Source: Atrichornis clamosus
Lineage: Eukaryota; Chordata; Aves; Passeriformes; Menuridae
NCBI GenBank assembly: GCA_013400975.1
Contig: WBMZ01011727.1
Location: forward strand, 248,001-312,000
Reading direction: 5' to 3'
Length of the DNA stretch: 64,000 nucleotides
A program made the position numbers and the translations under genes. The notes beneath the pieces were generated by a model. It was not told the origin of the DNA. It saw only the letters and a list, made by a program, of their open reading frames with translations, and did not search any database. Below, in pieces: positions 51,550 through 64,000 of the stretch. Within the stretch, counting starts at the first letter, position 1. Every line of letters starts with the position of its first letter.

Positions 51550-53370
51550 CTGGAAATATAATTTTTAAATGTTATTATTAATAAATAAAAAGAGGAATAA
51601 TTGCTTCCCCAAAATATCATACAGAAAAATCCCCTTGGCAATCTACATTTTCCTTCATTTTCAAAACATTCAGAATATAGATAGTTGTTTCAGGTTAGTA
51701 ACACAGGAAAAAGGCTCACAGTAATTATGGAAAACAGAAAGCACAATTAAAGAAGAGAAAAATGCACCTTCAGAACATTGAAGGAGGGCAAACAGAGGTG
51801 TAAAAAGAACTGGTTTGTTTTGTTCTTAAAAGGTGAAATCAGATTCTAAAATTAAAATTGACAAAGTAAAGCAGGATTAAACACCTTTTGCTTTAGTTTA
51901 TGACAGATTTTAATTGACTGCATTTCAGGTGGAGAGCATCCCTAAAGCTTATTCAGAAATCATTGTCTTCAGTCTTCACATGAACAAACCATGCATATTT
52001 ATTTCACAATTTCACCAACTTTTCTCAGGACTCTTTACACTTTACTCATCACAGTACTCAAGCAAGGCAAGTGAAACAAGGGAAATTGAATAAAAATTGG
52101 AGAATAGCTCAAATGAAACACACCCATTTAGACTGTGTATGTAAATCTCATCAATAAATTGCTGGCAAGCAACACTGGTGGCTACTGAAAACAAAGAGTC
52201 TGAATGAAAGCTTGGCTTAGGCAGGACCTAAACTGGCACTTTGTAAGGGAAGCAGCATTTTCTGTTTTCCCTGTCTTTACATTGGTCCCCTGAGCACTTG
52301 CTATTGCCTGGTAATAGAGCACAGCTCAGCCTGGACAGACAGCTGGCACAAACCATTACCTGTTGTGATTTGATCATCTCTTTGGAACTTGTGCCCGTGA
52401 AATTCAGTTGGCATTATGGTTATGTACAGTGTGTTGTGTATTAACAAAAGCAGGAGAGTTATAGCCAGTGGGTTTTGAAGAACGGTGAAATAAAAGCATT
52501 TTTGTTTTTAATTTCTCTTTTAAAATCAGAGATTAATTAAATTTTATATAGAAAACAGAACAGAAAAAGCACAGCTTTGATTAAGGCTGTAACACATATG
52601 TATAAAAATCCATGTGATCAGAGATGTATATATTCACACACATAATTCTGGCCTTAATCTGAGGGGTATCTTCATAGTCATTCAGGACTTTATCTGAGCA
52701 GGAGTTTTGCCAGAAGTCTATACAAAAGCCTGAGAAAGTGCCAAGAACTCTCCAGCTTTCACTGATTTTCCAGAGAGAGGCAGAAGGGACAATGCCCTGA
52801 TGAGTCACCTGGCAAAAAGGCATCAGTAGCTGCTAACATTTATTAGGTTCAACATTAAAAATAAAAAGAGAGAGGAAGGACACCAAAGTCTCAAACTCAG
52901 CCATAATCTAATATTTTTGTCTATTTCCTAAAATCATACATAGGATATAAGACAGAGTGATAGCAATAGAAGAATAGGTGAAGTAGGTACTTTTAAAAGG
53001 TATAAAGAAGGAATAAAACATCAGACAAGTTCTGAAGTTGTTCACTTTATATTTAAATATAAATAATCTCAGGTGAGAATTCCACCTAACAAGCTGAAAT
53101 CACCTGAAGTCTTTACACCGAGTTTGGTTTACAATCATTATCAGCAAAACGTGTTTACCACTCCTTAAAAAAAATGGATAAATACGTTAAGAACAAACAG
53201 CACCATTTTTCTGTAATTAATTCCAACGATGCCCATTGCCACAAGCAGTGTCTCTGTTTTATGTTGCTTTACCCTGGAGAATCTCTGACAAAAGCCGTGT
53301 CCCAGGGCTTTGTTAGGGCCACTCTCCCATTAAAACCAACTGATACACACATACATCTGCACGTACATAC
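51550..53370 (-). other. PLCZ1: PLCZ1 intron (1.8 kb)
   Basis: A GT..AG intron within the X domain. I recognise no repeat or gene in it. Confidence 0.8.
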
Positions 53371-53515
53371 CATAAACGCATACTTGTCGATCACATGGAT
53401 CACAGAACGAAATGGGATTTTGCTGGTTAAAGTGTGACCGTGGTACACCACGGGTTCATTGTTGCTGCCGTCCCAGCAGTCAATTTCCAGACAACGGCAT
53501 CCTTTTAAGAGAGCG
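53371..53515 (-). CDS. PLCZ1: PLCZ1 exon, catalytic X domain
   Basis: The exon covers residues 146-194: [35 protein letters not shown], and [11 protein letters not shown]. It carries the calcium ligands E156 and D158 (LEIDCWDG) and the second catalytic histidine, H171, in [10 protein letters not shown]. These match PLC delta 1 Glu341, Asp343 and His356. Its first codon, Ser, is completed from AG of the upstream exon. The acceptor is ttgttctgaag (weak), the donor ATG|GTATGT. The catalytic set is intact, so the enzyme is predicted active. Confidence 0.96.
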
Positions 53516-55059
53516 CTTCAGAACAACAAGAGAAACAATGTTGCAGTCAAAAGAAAGATACCACACGTTTTTACACAAGATGCTGTGTTTCTGATTACAA
53601 GCACATTGATTAATTACAAAAAAGCACCTAATTTTCATCATAAATAAAAATAAATCCTACAGAATGATGCTTTTATGAGACAGATATACTTTCAGTTGTT
53701 TGATTTTGGCGTGTTAGGTAATAAACTTTATTAGAACATTAAAGGCTATGGGATTACCTGAATAACCTTCATTAAAAGACTAAAAACTAGGGTCAAATAT
53801 TTCAATAAAGGAATTTTGAAATAATGGTAAACTGTTACTTAAAACAGTAGACTAAATTGGTCTTTTCTATCATTATTCCAAGACTTGCCTGCAAGTTTGA
53901 GAATCACTGTACTTAAAAACACTTTGCACTTGGAGAATCAGGTAGCACTTTTTGTTTTTTCTATAAATCAGTTGTTCTACGCCCACCTTAGTTCTGAGAG
54001 GAGTGCTATAATTTCCCAGGTGCCCTAACTTTACTGTTTTAACCTTAAATATGTTAATGACATCCCTTCTTAGCCTTGTAATATTTGACTTGCAACTAAT
54101 TGAAACATTTCTTGTAAACTATTTTACTTAATCACCAATCTGTCTTTTACATGCTGCCTTTCACATATTAACAATATGTCAAAGATGCCTCGAGCTGATT
54201 TTAGCATTTTCCTCACACAAATAGTAGATAAAGAGGAAGAGAGGGGGGTTATAGCCTCTTTGCAATTACTCTCAGCAATGCAGCATTAACACCATATAAT
54301 TTTAAATACTGCTGGAAGTTCACAATTATTTCTATTGGTTGCAAGTCACTATAGAATATTTAAAGAGCAACCAAAAGAAAGAGTTCAGGTAGATGAGGGT
54401 TCCATCTGCTTTCTTTTCACTAAAGTAGTACCAGTAATAGGAATACTGGACACATGTCTTCCTAATTCTTAATACTTTCTGCCCTCTCTGTGTTGCCTTT
54501 ATTGCACGATCCATTTTCTCCTTCCCTGTCTTGGCAAAAAGGCATCCTTGTCATCATCCTCTTGGAGTCATTCACTGCAAAGCTTCCTCTCCCTCCTGGC
54601 TAATTGAGTGCCCACGTTTTGCTGGTGGTATTGTTTCTAAGCTGACCACGTTGCAACATGACCACAGACATCCTTGACATACTCCAACACACTGCCTATT
54701 GATCAGAGTTTGCCCAGGAATTTCACATTTCTTTCACGGAGTTATTTATTTTTGCATGGCATGTTGAGATAAAAAACCGATTTAATCACATACTGTGCAC
54801 CACACTATAGATTTCATTTGCTGCAAGGTTGATTTTCTGAGATGTAAGTGAAAAAATAGATTGTTTCCAGACTATGAACAGATGGTTTGGCAAATATATT
54901 GAAAAGTGTACACACAAAATAAAATACCATTCTCACATTTTCAACTTGTATCTGTGATGGCTTTGTTCCTTATTGCCAAGCAGGATTATACATGACTTAG
55001 TATTCATTAAAAAAAAATTCAAAGAATGTTTAAAATATTAAAAAGCAATATCTAAATAC
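53516..55059 (-). other. PLCZ1: PLCZ1 intron (1.5 kb)
   Basis: A GT..AG intron within the X domain. No repeat or gene is recognised. Confidence 0.8.
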
Positions 55060-55261
55060 CTGGTGTATCCCCATAAATGACTGGGTCCCATTAACTGGTC
55101 AGCTATCAAGTAGGTGTTGTGAGAAGATGAAATAAAATAGTCACATAATGGCTGGTTCATGTCTTGGTAGATGGTCCTGTGCTGGCTTTTAAATATTGAA
55201 CATTCGTCTGAGTTCAAGTACCTTATAAATCCTTCAAAAGACAACTGCCTTTTCCTCCTCA
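55060..55261 (-). CDS. PLCZ1: PLCZ1 exon, end of EF hands and start of X domain
   Basis: The exon covers residues 79-145. [20 protein letters not shown] is the last helix-rich part of the EF-hand/pre-X region (the (L/M)S.(E/D)GF.RY word). Then [17 protein letters not shown] and GPSHLWGYT begin the catalytic X half. H126 in SSSHNTYL is the first catalytic histidine and N127 a calcium ligand (His311 and Asn312 of PLC delta 1). The acceptor is cttttttgcccag, the donor CCAG|GTATTT. The first V takes one base from the exon above, and AG is passed on. Confidence 0.96.
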
Positions 55262-58200
55262 CTGGGCAAAAAAGAAAGTAAAAAAATCTCTGATGTGAAG
55301 CCAAACTGCTGGTTATGTCTATGTACTTTCAATAATTTTTAATAGCCAGTTCTGAACACTGCTAAAGGTTATACAGCACAGCACATTCCTGCAATTTTAA
55401 CATTCATAACAAAAATTTAAAAAACACAAACATCAGATATGTGTGATTCCGGAGCTGAATTGCTGTGGTTCAAACTTTTCAGAGGAAATAAATGTATTTT
55501 GACATTTTTATTCTTCTGTGGACTCTAGTAAGAAGAGTTTGCACCAGTCTTAATTAAATATAAAGGAAAATATTTGTTGTTCAGTTTTGGAAAGTAACGC
55601 GCCACTCAATGCACTAAGAGAATCTTCTTTTCTCTTTTAGAAGAGCAAAGATTGCTCTCCAAAACGTCAGCCAGTGATTGTCAATACAATCTTGCAGAAA
55701 CTATGAATCCTAGCACCGAATGTCTTCCTCAGTGGTGGAAAAATCCAAATAAATATTGATCAAACAATGTTTAGAAACATTTGCAATAAAAATAACACCT
55801 TAGCAATAGAAATGACTGCCCACACAGATGAATTGCAAATCAATCTTATTACATTACTGCATTCATAACAAAATGAGCTAATTGCCTCCATAGCAGTGAT
55901 AGTCATCCCATTTGTTTTGGTTTTGACTGATTTAATGACAAACGGAGCCACTACACTGCCAACTACTGCTCCCAGTGTCATGTTTGGAATGCAATCATTT
56001 TGCAAATAACATAATCTCAAAAGTCAGCTTTGCTTCAAAACATAGTTTGAATTAGTGAGTGGTTTTGCCCAGTTCTTACTCTAAAATAACCTTATTCTCA
56101 CCACAGTAGGCTAGTGATAAATAATCATTAAGTACTCCAAGATTACTTTATGTTATAGGTCAATGTATACCAGCTTTGGGGAGGAGGGAAAATACCTGCC
56201 CAAAAAACCCTTTTCTGGCCTGTTAATTCTTAATACAGCTATCAGGATCAGAATTTACAAGTTAGAAATGCAATTATTGATCTTCACTATGTGACAGACT
56301 GAAAGTTTTACACCTGAATGAGAATTTACAAAAACTTATTATTTTCCAATTACACAGGTTTCTGAACTAGAAAACTTGCAATGTTTTAAGATGGTAAACA
56401 GAAATAAAAGAATGAAGGCAATCCAGACATCAAACACATTCAACCTTCTTCTAAAGCAAAAAATTGCTAATCCTACCAGAACTCTTTTTGAAGCTTTTCT
56501 TACAGACTTCCATTGCTGAAGAATCCACAGCTAACCCAATAAAACCATTTCAACAGCTAAGTAACCTTATTGTCGGAAAGTTTTCCCTAACTTGGAAACA
56601 GAAGTTTACCCTGAAACTTCCCTGCTGTCCAAAATATTTGTTCTGTTTGGTACTATTCCTCCCCTCTTTTTTCACACTCTTTCGCACATGTTGCACTTCC
56701 CACTGCTTTCCACAACAAATTCAACCCAGAGCATCTTGCTGTTTAGGTTGGGTTTGCTTAGATTTCTGATAGTTTTCATTTTTCTTCTATCCTTCAGTGC
56801 TGTTGCTCTCTCACAGGAGAAAACCGGCTACTATTTCCTCATGGAATGTCCTGACAAACTGCTAGTCATCCTTGCCATCTTAGAGGGGATTACAAATTAT
56901 TATTTGCTCCATTTTCTTCTGGTAACTGACTGTATCTAGTTCCTTGGATGTTCCCTTTCTAAAATAGATATTACATTTGTTTTTTTCCAGTCTTTCAATT
57001 CATCATTCATTTTCCTCCTATTTTCAAAGGTAACCTTTGACTTGTGTTAGTCAAGCTTGTTACAGTCAATTTTCTAAGAGTTTGGATTTGTCAACCTGTC
57101 TTCACTGATCTGATTAAGTCATTTAAGCAAGTCCTACCCTGCTTTACTCATATTTTTGACTGAGATCTTACTCTGGCCTAATTAATATACTAAGGACTGG
57201 ACTGGACTTAGTGCATCAGGAATTTTCTTGGTCTTCTTTTAGCGAACAGATTTGCAGAATGACTTATTGCTACCCTTAAGACTCTTGAAAATTGATCTTA
57301 TTTCATATTTCGACTTTGATTTATCCACATGCACATGTTACGTTGTTCTATACTTGTAGCAATTGGATTAAGTTTCTACTTTCTAGGTCTTTAAAAAGCA
57401 TTTTGGATTTTTGACATTACTCAAAACAGAATACGTTAATTCTGTATGCTTTGTCTATAATGAATTACATGAATTGTAGACTTAATTCCTTTGAGGCAAA
57501 GGCTTTTCATCAATAATATGTGGATTTCTTTTCTGATTAATTTATTTTTCATACTCTATACATTTCTCTCAGCAATTACAAGTGGAGCAAGTAACTATTA
57601 GTGTGTGTGTGTGGTTTTTTTATTTACCAACAATTCTTCCCTTTTGCTGCATTTATCTATTAAATTAGTGAAAAATACTGACTTTTCAATGTTTTGCTTA
57701 TTTTCTGAGTTATTTATGATGCTTTCCTGGCTGTTCTTGCCATTGACAAAAGTTAACTACAATATTGTCAAGAGAAATTTATGTTTAGACAAATATGACA
57801 ATAATCCCCCCAAAATGAAAACACAGCATTATTTTTTTAGTCAATATGTAACCTCTTGACTTCAATAAAATATTCAGCTTTGGGAGTTTAAGATAATGGC
57901 ACACTTAATTTCTAATTATTGCTACTATTCATTCACCCCTCTCATACCAGTGGAGAAAACCTCCTGTGTTTCTGCAGAAGCCTGCCTTATCTTTGTCTGA
58001 CAAAGATACCAAACCAGCCAGGAATGCAAGGGCTGCTTTTGAAGTTCTGAGGAACAGCACAGCCACATTGTTTTCTGACCATTTACAGCCATTTTCCGTT
58101 TCTACATTAAAGGAAGTGGGAATTCATCTCCATAACTATTCCACAGTGAAAAGACTTTCATCAAGGCCTTTACATTTCTTCCCTGGAGGAACCTCAGTTT

Positions 58201-61200
58201 TTTACTCCATTAGGACCCTTTAGCAGTAGTGAGTGTGCTCACACATATCCATTTGTTGTAGAAACAGAAGGCAAGAAAAGATTTCTGTCTTCTTGATGCC
58301 TCTTTTTGTTCACAAAGTTCAACGATTATTTTCTCACCTTCCTCTTTTGGGTAGTATGGAACACATTTTATTAAAACTATTCTTTTTTTTTTTTTCAAAT
58401 CTGATTTAAGAAAATCATTCCTCATTCCTCCTGTTAAGGTAAACTCCAGTTCTGCCAAATACACAAATACTGTCATATCAGAGAGGAATTATGGATATAA
58501 TTTGAGAATTTGAAGGACTCAGATTGCATTACACATTTTTTTTTAGCGTTTGTTACATTCTGCTTGCATATTTAGCTTGGAACATCTTTGAAAGTATTTT
58601 TCCTTCTCTATGGAAAGAAAAAGAGAAAACTTTCGTAAGATATTTGATGCCCTGAAGGCCTGTATAGCATCCATGCTGAAGCAGCTAAAACAAGTACAAA
58701 ATCACAATGCAGTGACCACAGCCTCCTGCAAGACCTCTTTCCTCACTGAAGGGACTGAATACAACATGCAGCCAACATGGGAGGTGTCAGGACTGAAGTA
58801 GAGATTAAAAAATGGGAATGAGAAGAGTCTGAACTGAATTTGAGACTAGGAAATAGAGAGAAAGGTGTTTTCCCTCTTTTCAAATGTATATTTGTGTGTG
58901 TGTTCTTTGTTTCCTAAGAGCTAAATTAGTAATTAAATGTAAAAGTTACTTGGCCACCAGAGATACTGAAATAGGTACAAATATGGGAATTTTAGGGTGA
59001 ACTCATGAGAAATACTTGCAATCAGGGACAAGGGTGTTCCTCAGGTACATTGGAAGAAGGAAGTTTCCAATCATTTTTAAAAGTCAGGCAGAATCAGATG
59101 GAATTTCATATTATGAAATTTGACTACTTAACACCAGACTAAAACATTCATCCTCTAAGTGAACAATAAAGAGAGAAATATTTCCTTGACTTAAATAAGA
59201 AAACAGTTTTTATTCTAGGGAGTATTTTTCTACTTGACCCACACTTAGAACTGGTGCATACTGGAATAAAGCGTCTGAACAGCAGTTCAGTATTCTAAGG
59301 GCTTATCTCTCATCATCATCTCCTTCTGTTGAAAGTTTTCCCTGACACTGGATATTTACACACCCTTTCACACGTCTGAATTATTGTCGTAGTTGAGATT
59401 ATTAAGTCATCTTTCTTATTTCAGGTGATTTTTTAATAAATCTGTAGGAATTTAGCTGACATCTCTACTTTAAGTTTGATTAACGCTGGCCAATGGGATC
59501 AAATGTTCTCTCCTGCAAATTCATGCCCCCACCTTGTTCTGGCACACACATGCACAAAACAAACCAAAAAAACCCCCTCAAGACTGTATATCCTAGGAAT
59601 AAACTGAAAATGGTTTTTTAATTCACAGATAAATTCTGGATGCCTCAAACTCTTTATCTGACATATGCACCAGGCTTTTATTGTTATCTACAAAGTAAGC
59701 AAGATTTTAAAAACAGAAATTTATTTTTGTCCTGTTTTTTTTATTGCCTAGCAGGAAAATAGAGAGACAGGAGCAGAGTCTTTGTAAATAATAGTGGGAT
59801 GCACCTTCTTATTCTCACTGTGCCTCTAATCCTGTCCATGTAAATACTGAATAATGAGCAATAATGTTTTTTATAAAGACATATATACCAAGCTTAAAAA
59901 AAAAAGTGCATTTAGTTGGCGTGTTTTCTTTAATCTCATTTAATGAATCAAGGCTTCTATTCAATGTTAATAGTAAAATGGGCAGATAATGGAATGTTTG
60001 TGAAGAATAAAACTGACATTTGGATTTTAGTAAGACACAACTGTCAGGTGTGAACCACATATTCATATTTTGTGATCAATTCCATAGAAATGGTTCTTTC
60101 TGCCAAAAATGCAAGCTTTTAGCACACACAGGAAAAAATCTGTTAATGCAGCATTTTGACATTAGGCATTTCAATTGTACAATAAAAATGGAAGAGTAAT
60201 GTATTCCATACTCTCCTGAACTAGCTGCAGTACCCACAGAGAGTTAATTCAGAGTTTTCTGGCTCAATCGCTCTGAAAATCTCTCTTTGCACGAATGTTA
60301 GGGATGCACTAAATGTTATAGATGGACTTGTGAAAGCTGCATGCAAAATCAAGTCACTGTTTTCATCCTAATCCTGCCATGCTCGTGCTATCACATTTAT
60401 CAGATAATGGTCATTACTATGAGCAAACCAGTCAATCAAATGTCAAAACCTGCCCTTTTCCCTTTCTGTAACACACAGGACAAGGATGGCAGAGGAGTCC
60501 AACAGATCATCCTGATGAATAATATTCTGTAGCAAATTCAGAGCGACAGTTACACAAAATGGTCTATCACAATCCTGTATGAATCATCTCTCATGTCAAT
60601 CATAACTGGAACTTTCCAATGAATATGTTTGAGTGGGAGTTGGAATTCACTCAAAGGAACATGAATACAGTTATTGTTTTGTTCAGCAAGATTGTTTCCA
60701 ATTACACGACAAACAATTGTATCACAGATGAAGAAACAAACAAGAATTTGGCTCAGCATCTGAAATTTAAACCAGACATTAAATTAAACCTATAGAAACT
60801 TCAGTTGATAGTTACAAATGTGTTTTCTAATGGACTAGGGATCTTTAATTGTTTAACTGTGTTATAGGTTTTAACTTTCCCATCAAAACACATAACACAA
60901 AATAAAAGGAACTTTTGAAACTGGTAACTTATAGAATTAATTAGTAAACATATTAATCCTCAGAAAGAGTAGAATATATTCAATGAAGTACAGTTGAATT
61001 TGAAAGGCAGCCTCAGAGAGTAAAGGCATAAGGAATCACAAGTTTTGCAGCCATTATTGCACAGTAAGTGTCTCTTAATGAAACACCAAATATGTACTAT
61101 TTCCTATTGAAAAAGTGATGCATTTTTCATTTTTCCATTTTCTTCTCCCACCAGAGGATCAGCAGAGTCATTCCAGAGTTATTATCCCAATAGAAATATT

Positions 61201-61937
61201 TTTTCCTTGGGTTTATTTTTCTTAACAAGGTATCAATTGCACTCATTTTTAAAGACTGCAAACCGAGGAAACTAAATAAAGAATGAAACATCTGAGATTC
61301 ATATTCCACTGAATAAAGTTACAACCTGCAATAAAATGCAGTTAGGTCCTTTTCACAGCTTAGCTGCAAATTTTGCCTCAAGTTGTATTAAGTGAAACTC
61401 AGCAGAAATTTTACACCACAACTCGAGGCACCTTTCAACAGGTGAAAAATAAAGATGTTATAGATTTGTAAATCTTTGCTTATCTCAGAATTGTCATCAT
61501 TCAGCAAGGGTGATCAGGCACCTATGAAGATCTTACACAGTGCTTCTGGAAGTCAAGGGGACACAAAATTCTTGTCTGAGGCCTTGTATTTTCACTAAAT
61601 GACTCAAGGGAGGGAAGACACTATAGTGAGCAGACAAGCAGAATGGTAGATAAGAACCCTAAGAAAAACAAATTAAAAGTGGTTTGTAATGAGCTAAAGA
61701 ACTTATAGAATATATAGAAGGACAAGGGAAAAAAGATAAATAAACGACAGAAAAAAGAAGAGAGCAGAGAAAGGAAGGCATCATGAAAATAAATTAAAAT
61801 GCAGAAAGAAAAAAACAATAAACACTTAAAAAGACATTGCTTTTAAAGAAACAAAGATATGAGGTCTTGCAAAACACAGTCATCAAGAGAAGCACAATAA
61901 ATAAAGGCTAGATATCAAACACTTAAACTGTGCATAC
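55262..61937 (-). other. PLCZ1: PLCZ1 intron (6.7 kb)
   Basis: A GT..AG intron between the EF-hand exon and the first X-domain exon. It is AT-rich with T runs near 58383 and A runs near 59896. Open frames at 55760-56020 (-), 56464-56939 (+), 57605-57859 (+) and 57966-58223 (+) are unrecognised. I identified no transposon tail here. Confidence 0.7.
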
Positions 61938-62172
61938 CTTCATCAATGGGTTCATACTTCATAATAATTTCTAAGGCAGTTGTTTCATCAGCATCAGCTT
62001 GAAGTTGCTCTTTTACAAGAAATTTAATGAGCTGGGGCTCAGGCAGAATTTTGCCATCTGCCGAATAATTCCGGAAGAGTTCGTGAAATTCAGGTCTGTG
62101 TACAATAGCTCGATAAATTTCCTTGAAGTCATCCATGCTGATTACCTGTCCCAAGTGTTTGTCAAGTGTTTT
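61938..62172 (-). CDS. PLCZ1: PLCZ1 exon, EF-hand region (most 5' exon seen)
   Basis: The exon covers residues 1-78 of the visible protein. KTLDKHLGQVISMDDFKEIY, then RAIVHRPEFHELFRNYSADG, ILPEPQLIKFLVKEQL and ALEIIMKYEPID are EF-hand helices and loops. The corresponding human exon also encodes 78 codons and ends EPIEE, and this one ends EPIDE. The acceptor is a long T tract ending tttccag at 62173-62174, the donor GAAG|GTATGC. The exon is entered in phase 0, so the true start codon lies in an earlier exon. PLC zeta EF hands give the enzyme its high calcium sensitivity. Its EF loops are not canonical at every position here. The gene is partial at its 5' end in this window. Confidence 0.93.
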
Positions 62173-64000
62173 CTGGAAAAAAAAAAAAAATCAAGGGGGG
62201 GAAAAAAATCAGTATAACATACAAAGTTACACACAAAACACTCTTTTATAACTGACCATAAGAGTGAGAATCACAGAAGAACCTTCAGGCAACAGTGACT
62301 GCAATACATTACCAGATTACATTCTTCACCTTTCAGATTACACTTTTTGTGCTAAAAATGTTGTGTATAAAGTAAAATGTATGACATCATTAGATTAATT
62401 AAATAATTCCAATAAATTTCTTTTTCATGCATACACAAAACACTGTAGAAAATCTCGAAAATGTTATACATTAAAATAAATTTGCAGCATAAAACTTATC
62501 AAGTGGAAAATATATTTAATTTAACACTTCTCCAACAGCTATTTAGACCATATTGTAAATACTTTCAGTTAAATTTGCATACAAAATGCAGCAACCAGTA
62601 ATCTTAAAAATGAAATAAGGATGACCAAATTCTCAAGAGATCCAAGTCTTTCAACACATCAAATAAGAAACACAAATTAAACTTTGAAGACAAGATATTT
62701 TGTAGTAACCTATGACATCATGTTCTATTCTTAACAAGCCAGGATGTTTAACTTAGATTAATTATTCACACTTTCCGAATTCTTAAATTGTAAGCTTTTT
62801 TTCATACAGCTTGCAAAATGTTAGCATAGTAATTAATTTCAGTGTTTCAGTATGAAAGCCACCAAAAAAGTTAAAAGGGCAAGAGAATTTGTGTGGAATA
62901 ACTTTTTTACTATTTCTGCCTTTAACATTTTTTTCAGGTTTAACAATTCAATTTTTCCTTTAAAATTTTCTACTCAAGTAACTGTGCATATAAAATACAA
63001 ATTTTTCTAACATTTTAGCCTGAATTATTCAAAAAAGTTGCCAAACTAAGAGAATTTTACTAACAAAATTGCTCACAAAATCACAAATAAATGTCAATTC
63101 ATTGCCTCAACGATTATCAATGTAAACTGGTCAAAATTCCTAATTGTTGGCTCCTTAAACCAAGACTGCCAAAAGGGCTAAATTTCAGCATCTAAAATCT
63201 GGCACTTAGTATGGTTGGTTTGACTTCCACAAAAGTGTCCATGAACAGGAAATTACTTACTTGAGCTCTGGCTGCCCTGTGATCAAGACTTCTGATTGCT
63301 GCTAAATTAGATTAGTTTTGAAGCCATACCATAAAACCTAAAAGTTTAATTATACGTTGCCAGTTCCTTCCTATGCGGTACAGTTCCTGCTGTACTTCTG
63401 AATAAGTACAACAAGGGGAGTAAGAATATATTAGATAACCAAAAGAAGCATAAAATTAGATTTCATGAGGAGTTCTAGTGAAAAGATCTTACAAATCAGT
63501 ACTTCAGTATTTGCTTTGAGTTTATGAAAGAGAATAATAATGATCATTTTTAACAGAAATCACTAGTGTGAAAATATTTCAATACAAATGCTAATTAAAC
63601 ACATTTCATTGCTGCTGAGAAATTCCCCATCTAAGGTTGATATCCTCAATCCAATTTTTAACATCCTTAACAAAACTGCCAATTTGCTCATAACCATTAA
63701 ATAGGAAAAGAAAATATCAACTTATTTTGGAAATAAACAGTCTAGCAGGATTTGGAAGATGTTCATTTCGTTATTGGCACAAAGAGAAGATGGGCAAAAA
63801 ACTTCCTATCTTAGTTGGCTTTTGATGAAATACTGGCAATAATGCTACACAGGAGAGCTTTCAAATTAAAGTGATAAAAAATCATGTTGCTATAAAAAGA
63901 TATTCTTATAAATTTTTTCTTGGTAGATTTTTATTATTCCTATTTCTATTAATGCACATCAAATCTTTGCTGTTCAGAAAAAGAAGAGACAAAGAGACTT
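62173..64000 (-). other. PLCZ1: PLCZ1 upstream intron, 5' part not resolved
   Basis: About 1.8 kb precedes the EF-hand exon on the - strand. The exon with the start codon (some 45 codons in relatives) is not recognisable here and probably lies beyond the window. A possible 41-base exon at 63261-63301 was considered and not accepted. No promoter is seen. Confidence 0.6.

Noticed and set aside
53412..53647. Two + strand open frames over 53412-53594 and 53459-53647.
   Set aside because: They are antisense shadows of the PLCZ1 X-domain exon at 53371-53515.
63261..63301. Possible 41-base PLCZ1 exon on the - strand (acceptor tttag, donor CAA|GTAAGT), phase-compatible with the EF-hand exon and encoding AIRSLDHRAARAQ.
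   Set aside because: The preceding exon in human PLCZ1 is much longer and ends differently. The peptide does not align in length, and the acceptor is weak. A good donor and matching phase can occur by chance.

Overview
This is a stretch of bird nuclear genome. It is AT-rich, its coding blocks are short and bounded by GT/AG splice sites, and its recognisable repeats are CR1 non-LTR retrotransposon tails plus one avian-type solo LTR. Nothing looks bacterial, organellar or viral apart from these repeats. The species cannot be read from the sequence. The CR1 tails and the LTR type fit a neognath, possibly passerine, bird.

Two protein-coding genes are present and they converge tail to tail. On the + strand the last two coding exons of PIK3C2G (class II PI3-kinase, gamma isoform) lie at 12648-12773 and 17577-17729. 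They encode the end of the C-terminal C2 domain and a TAA stop. I could not find the preceding PX and C2 exons in the first 12.6 kb. On the - strand, eleven coding exons of PLCZ1 (phospholipase C zeta) run from 62172 down to a TGA at 21483. Every exon-exon phase agrees, giving one uninterrupted frame of 591 codons plus stop. This covers most of the EF-hand region, the catalytic X domain, the X-Y linker, the catalytic Y domain and the C2 domain. The first coding exon (about 45 N-terminal residues in relatives) and the promoter are not found and probably lie beyond 64000. The order PIK3C2G (+) then PLCZ1 (-) is the arrangement known from mammals.

The rest is intron or the roughly 3.8 kb between the two stop codons. 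It holds six CR1 fragments (8755-8995, 12812-13452, 20388-21300, 22462-22715, 27186-27380, 34080-34265), a 587-bp solo LTR (26005-26591) in a PLCZ1 intron, a few very old repeat relics and several simple repeats. No tRNA, rRNA, CRISPR array or other RNA gene was recognised. I found no clearly undescribed system. The observations most worth checking are the charge-split X-Y linker of the bird PLCZ1, the very short PLCZ1 3' end, an in-frame alternative acceptor in PIK3C2G, a CR1 copy whose reverse-transcriptase segment is joined directly to its 3' tail, and the solo LTR.

Functionally, PLCZ1 is the sperm phospholipase C that hydrolyses PtdIns(4,5)P2 to start egg calcium oscillations. PIK3C2G makes 3-phosphoinositides. 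They share a substrate class, but nothing in the sequence shows that they are co-regulated.
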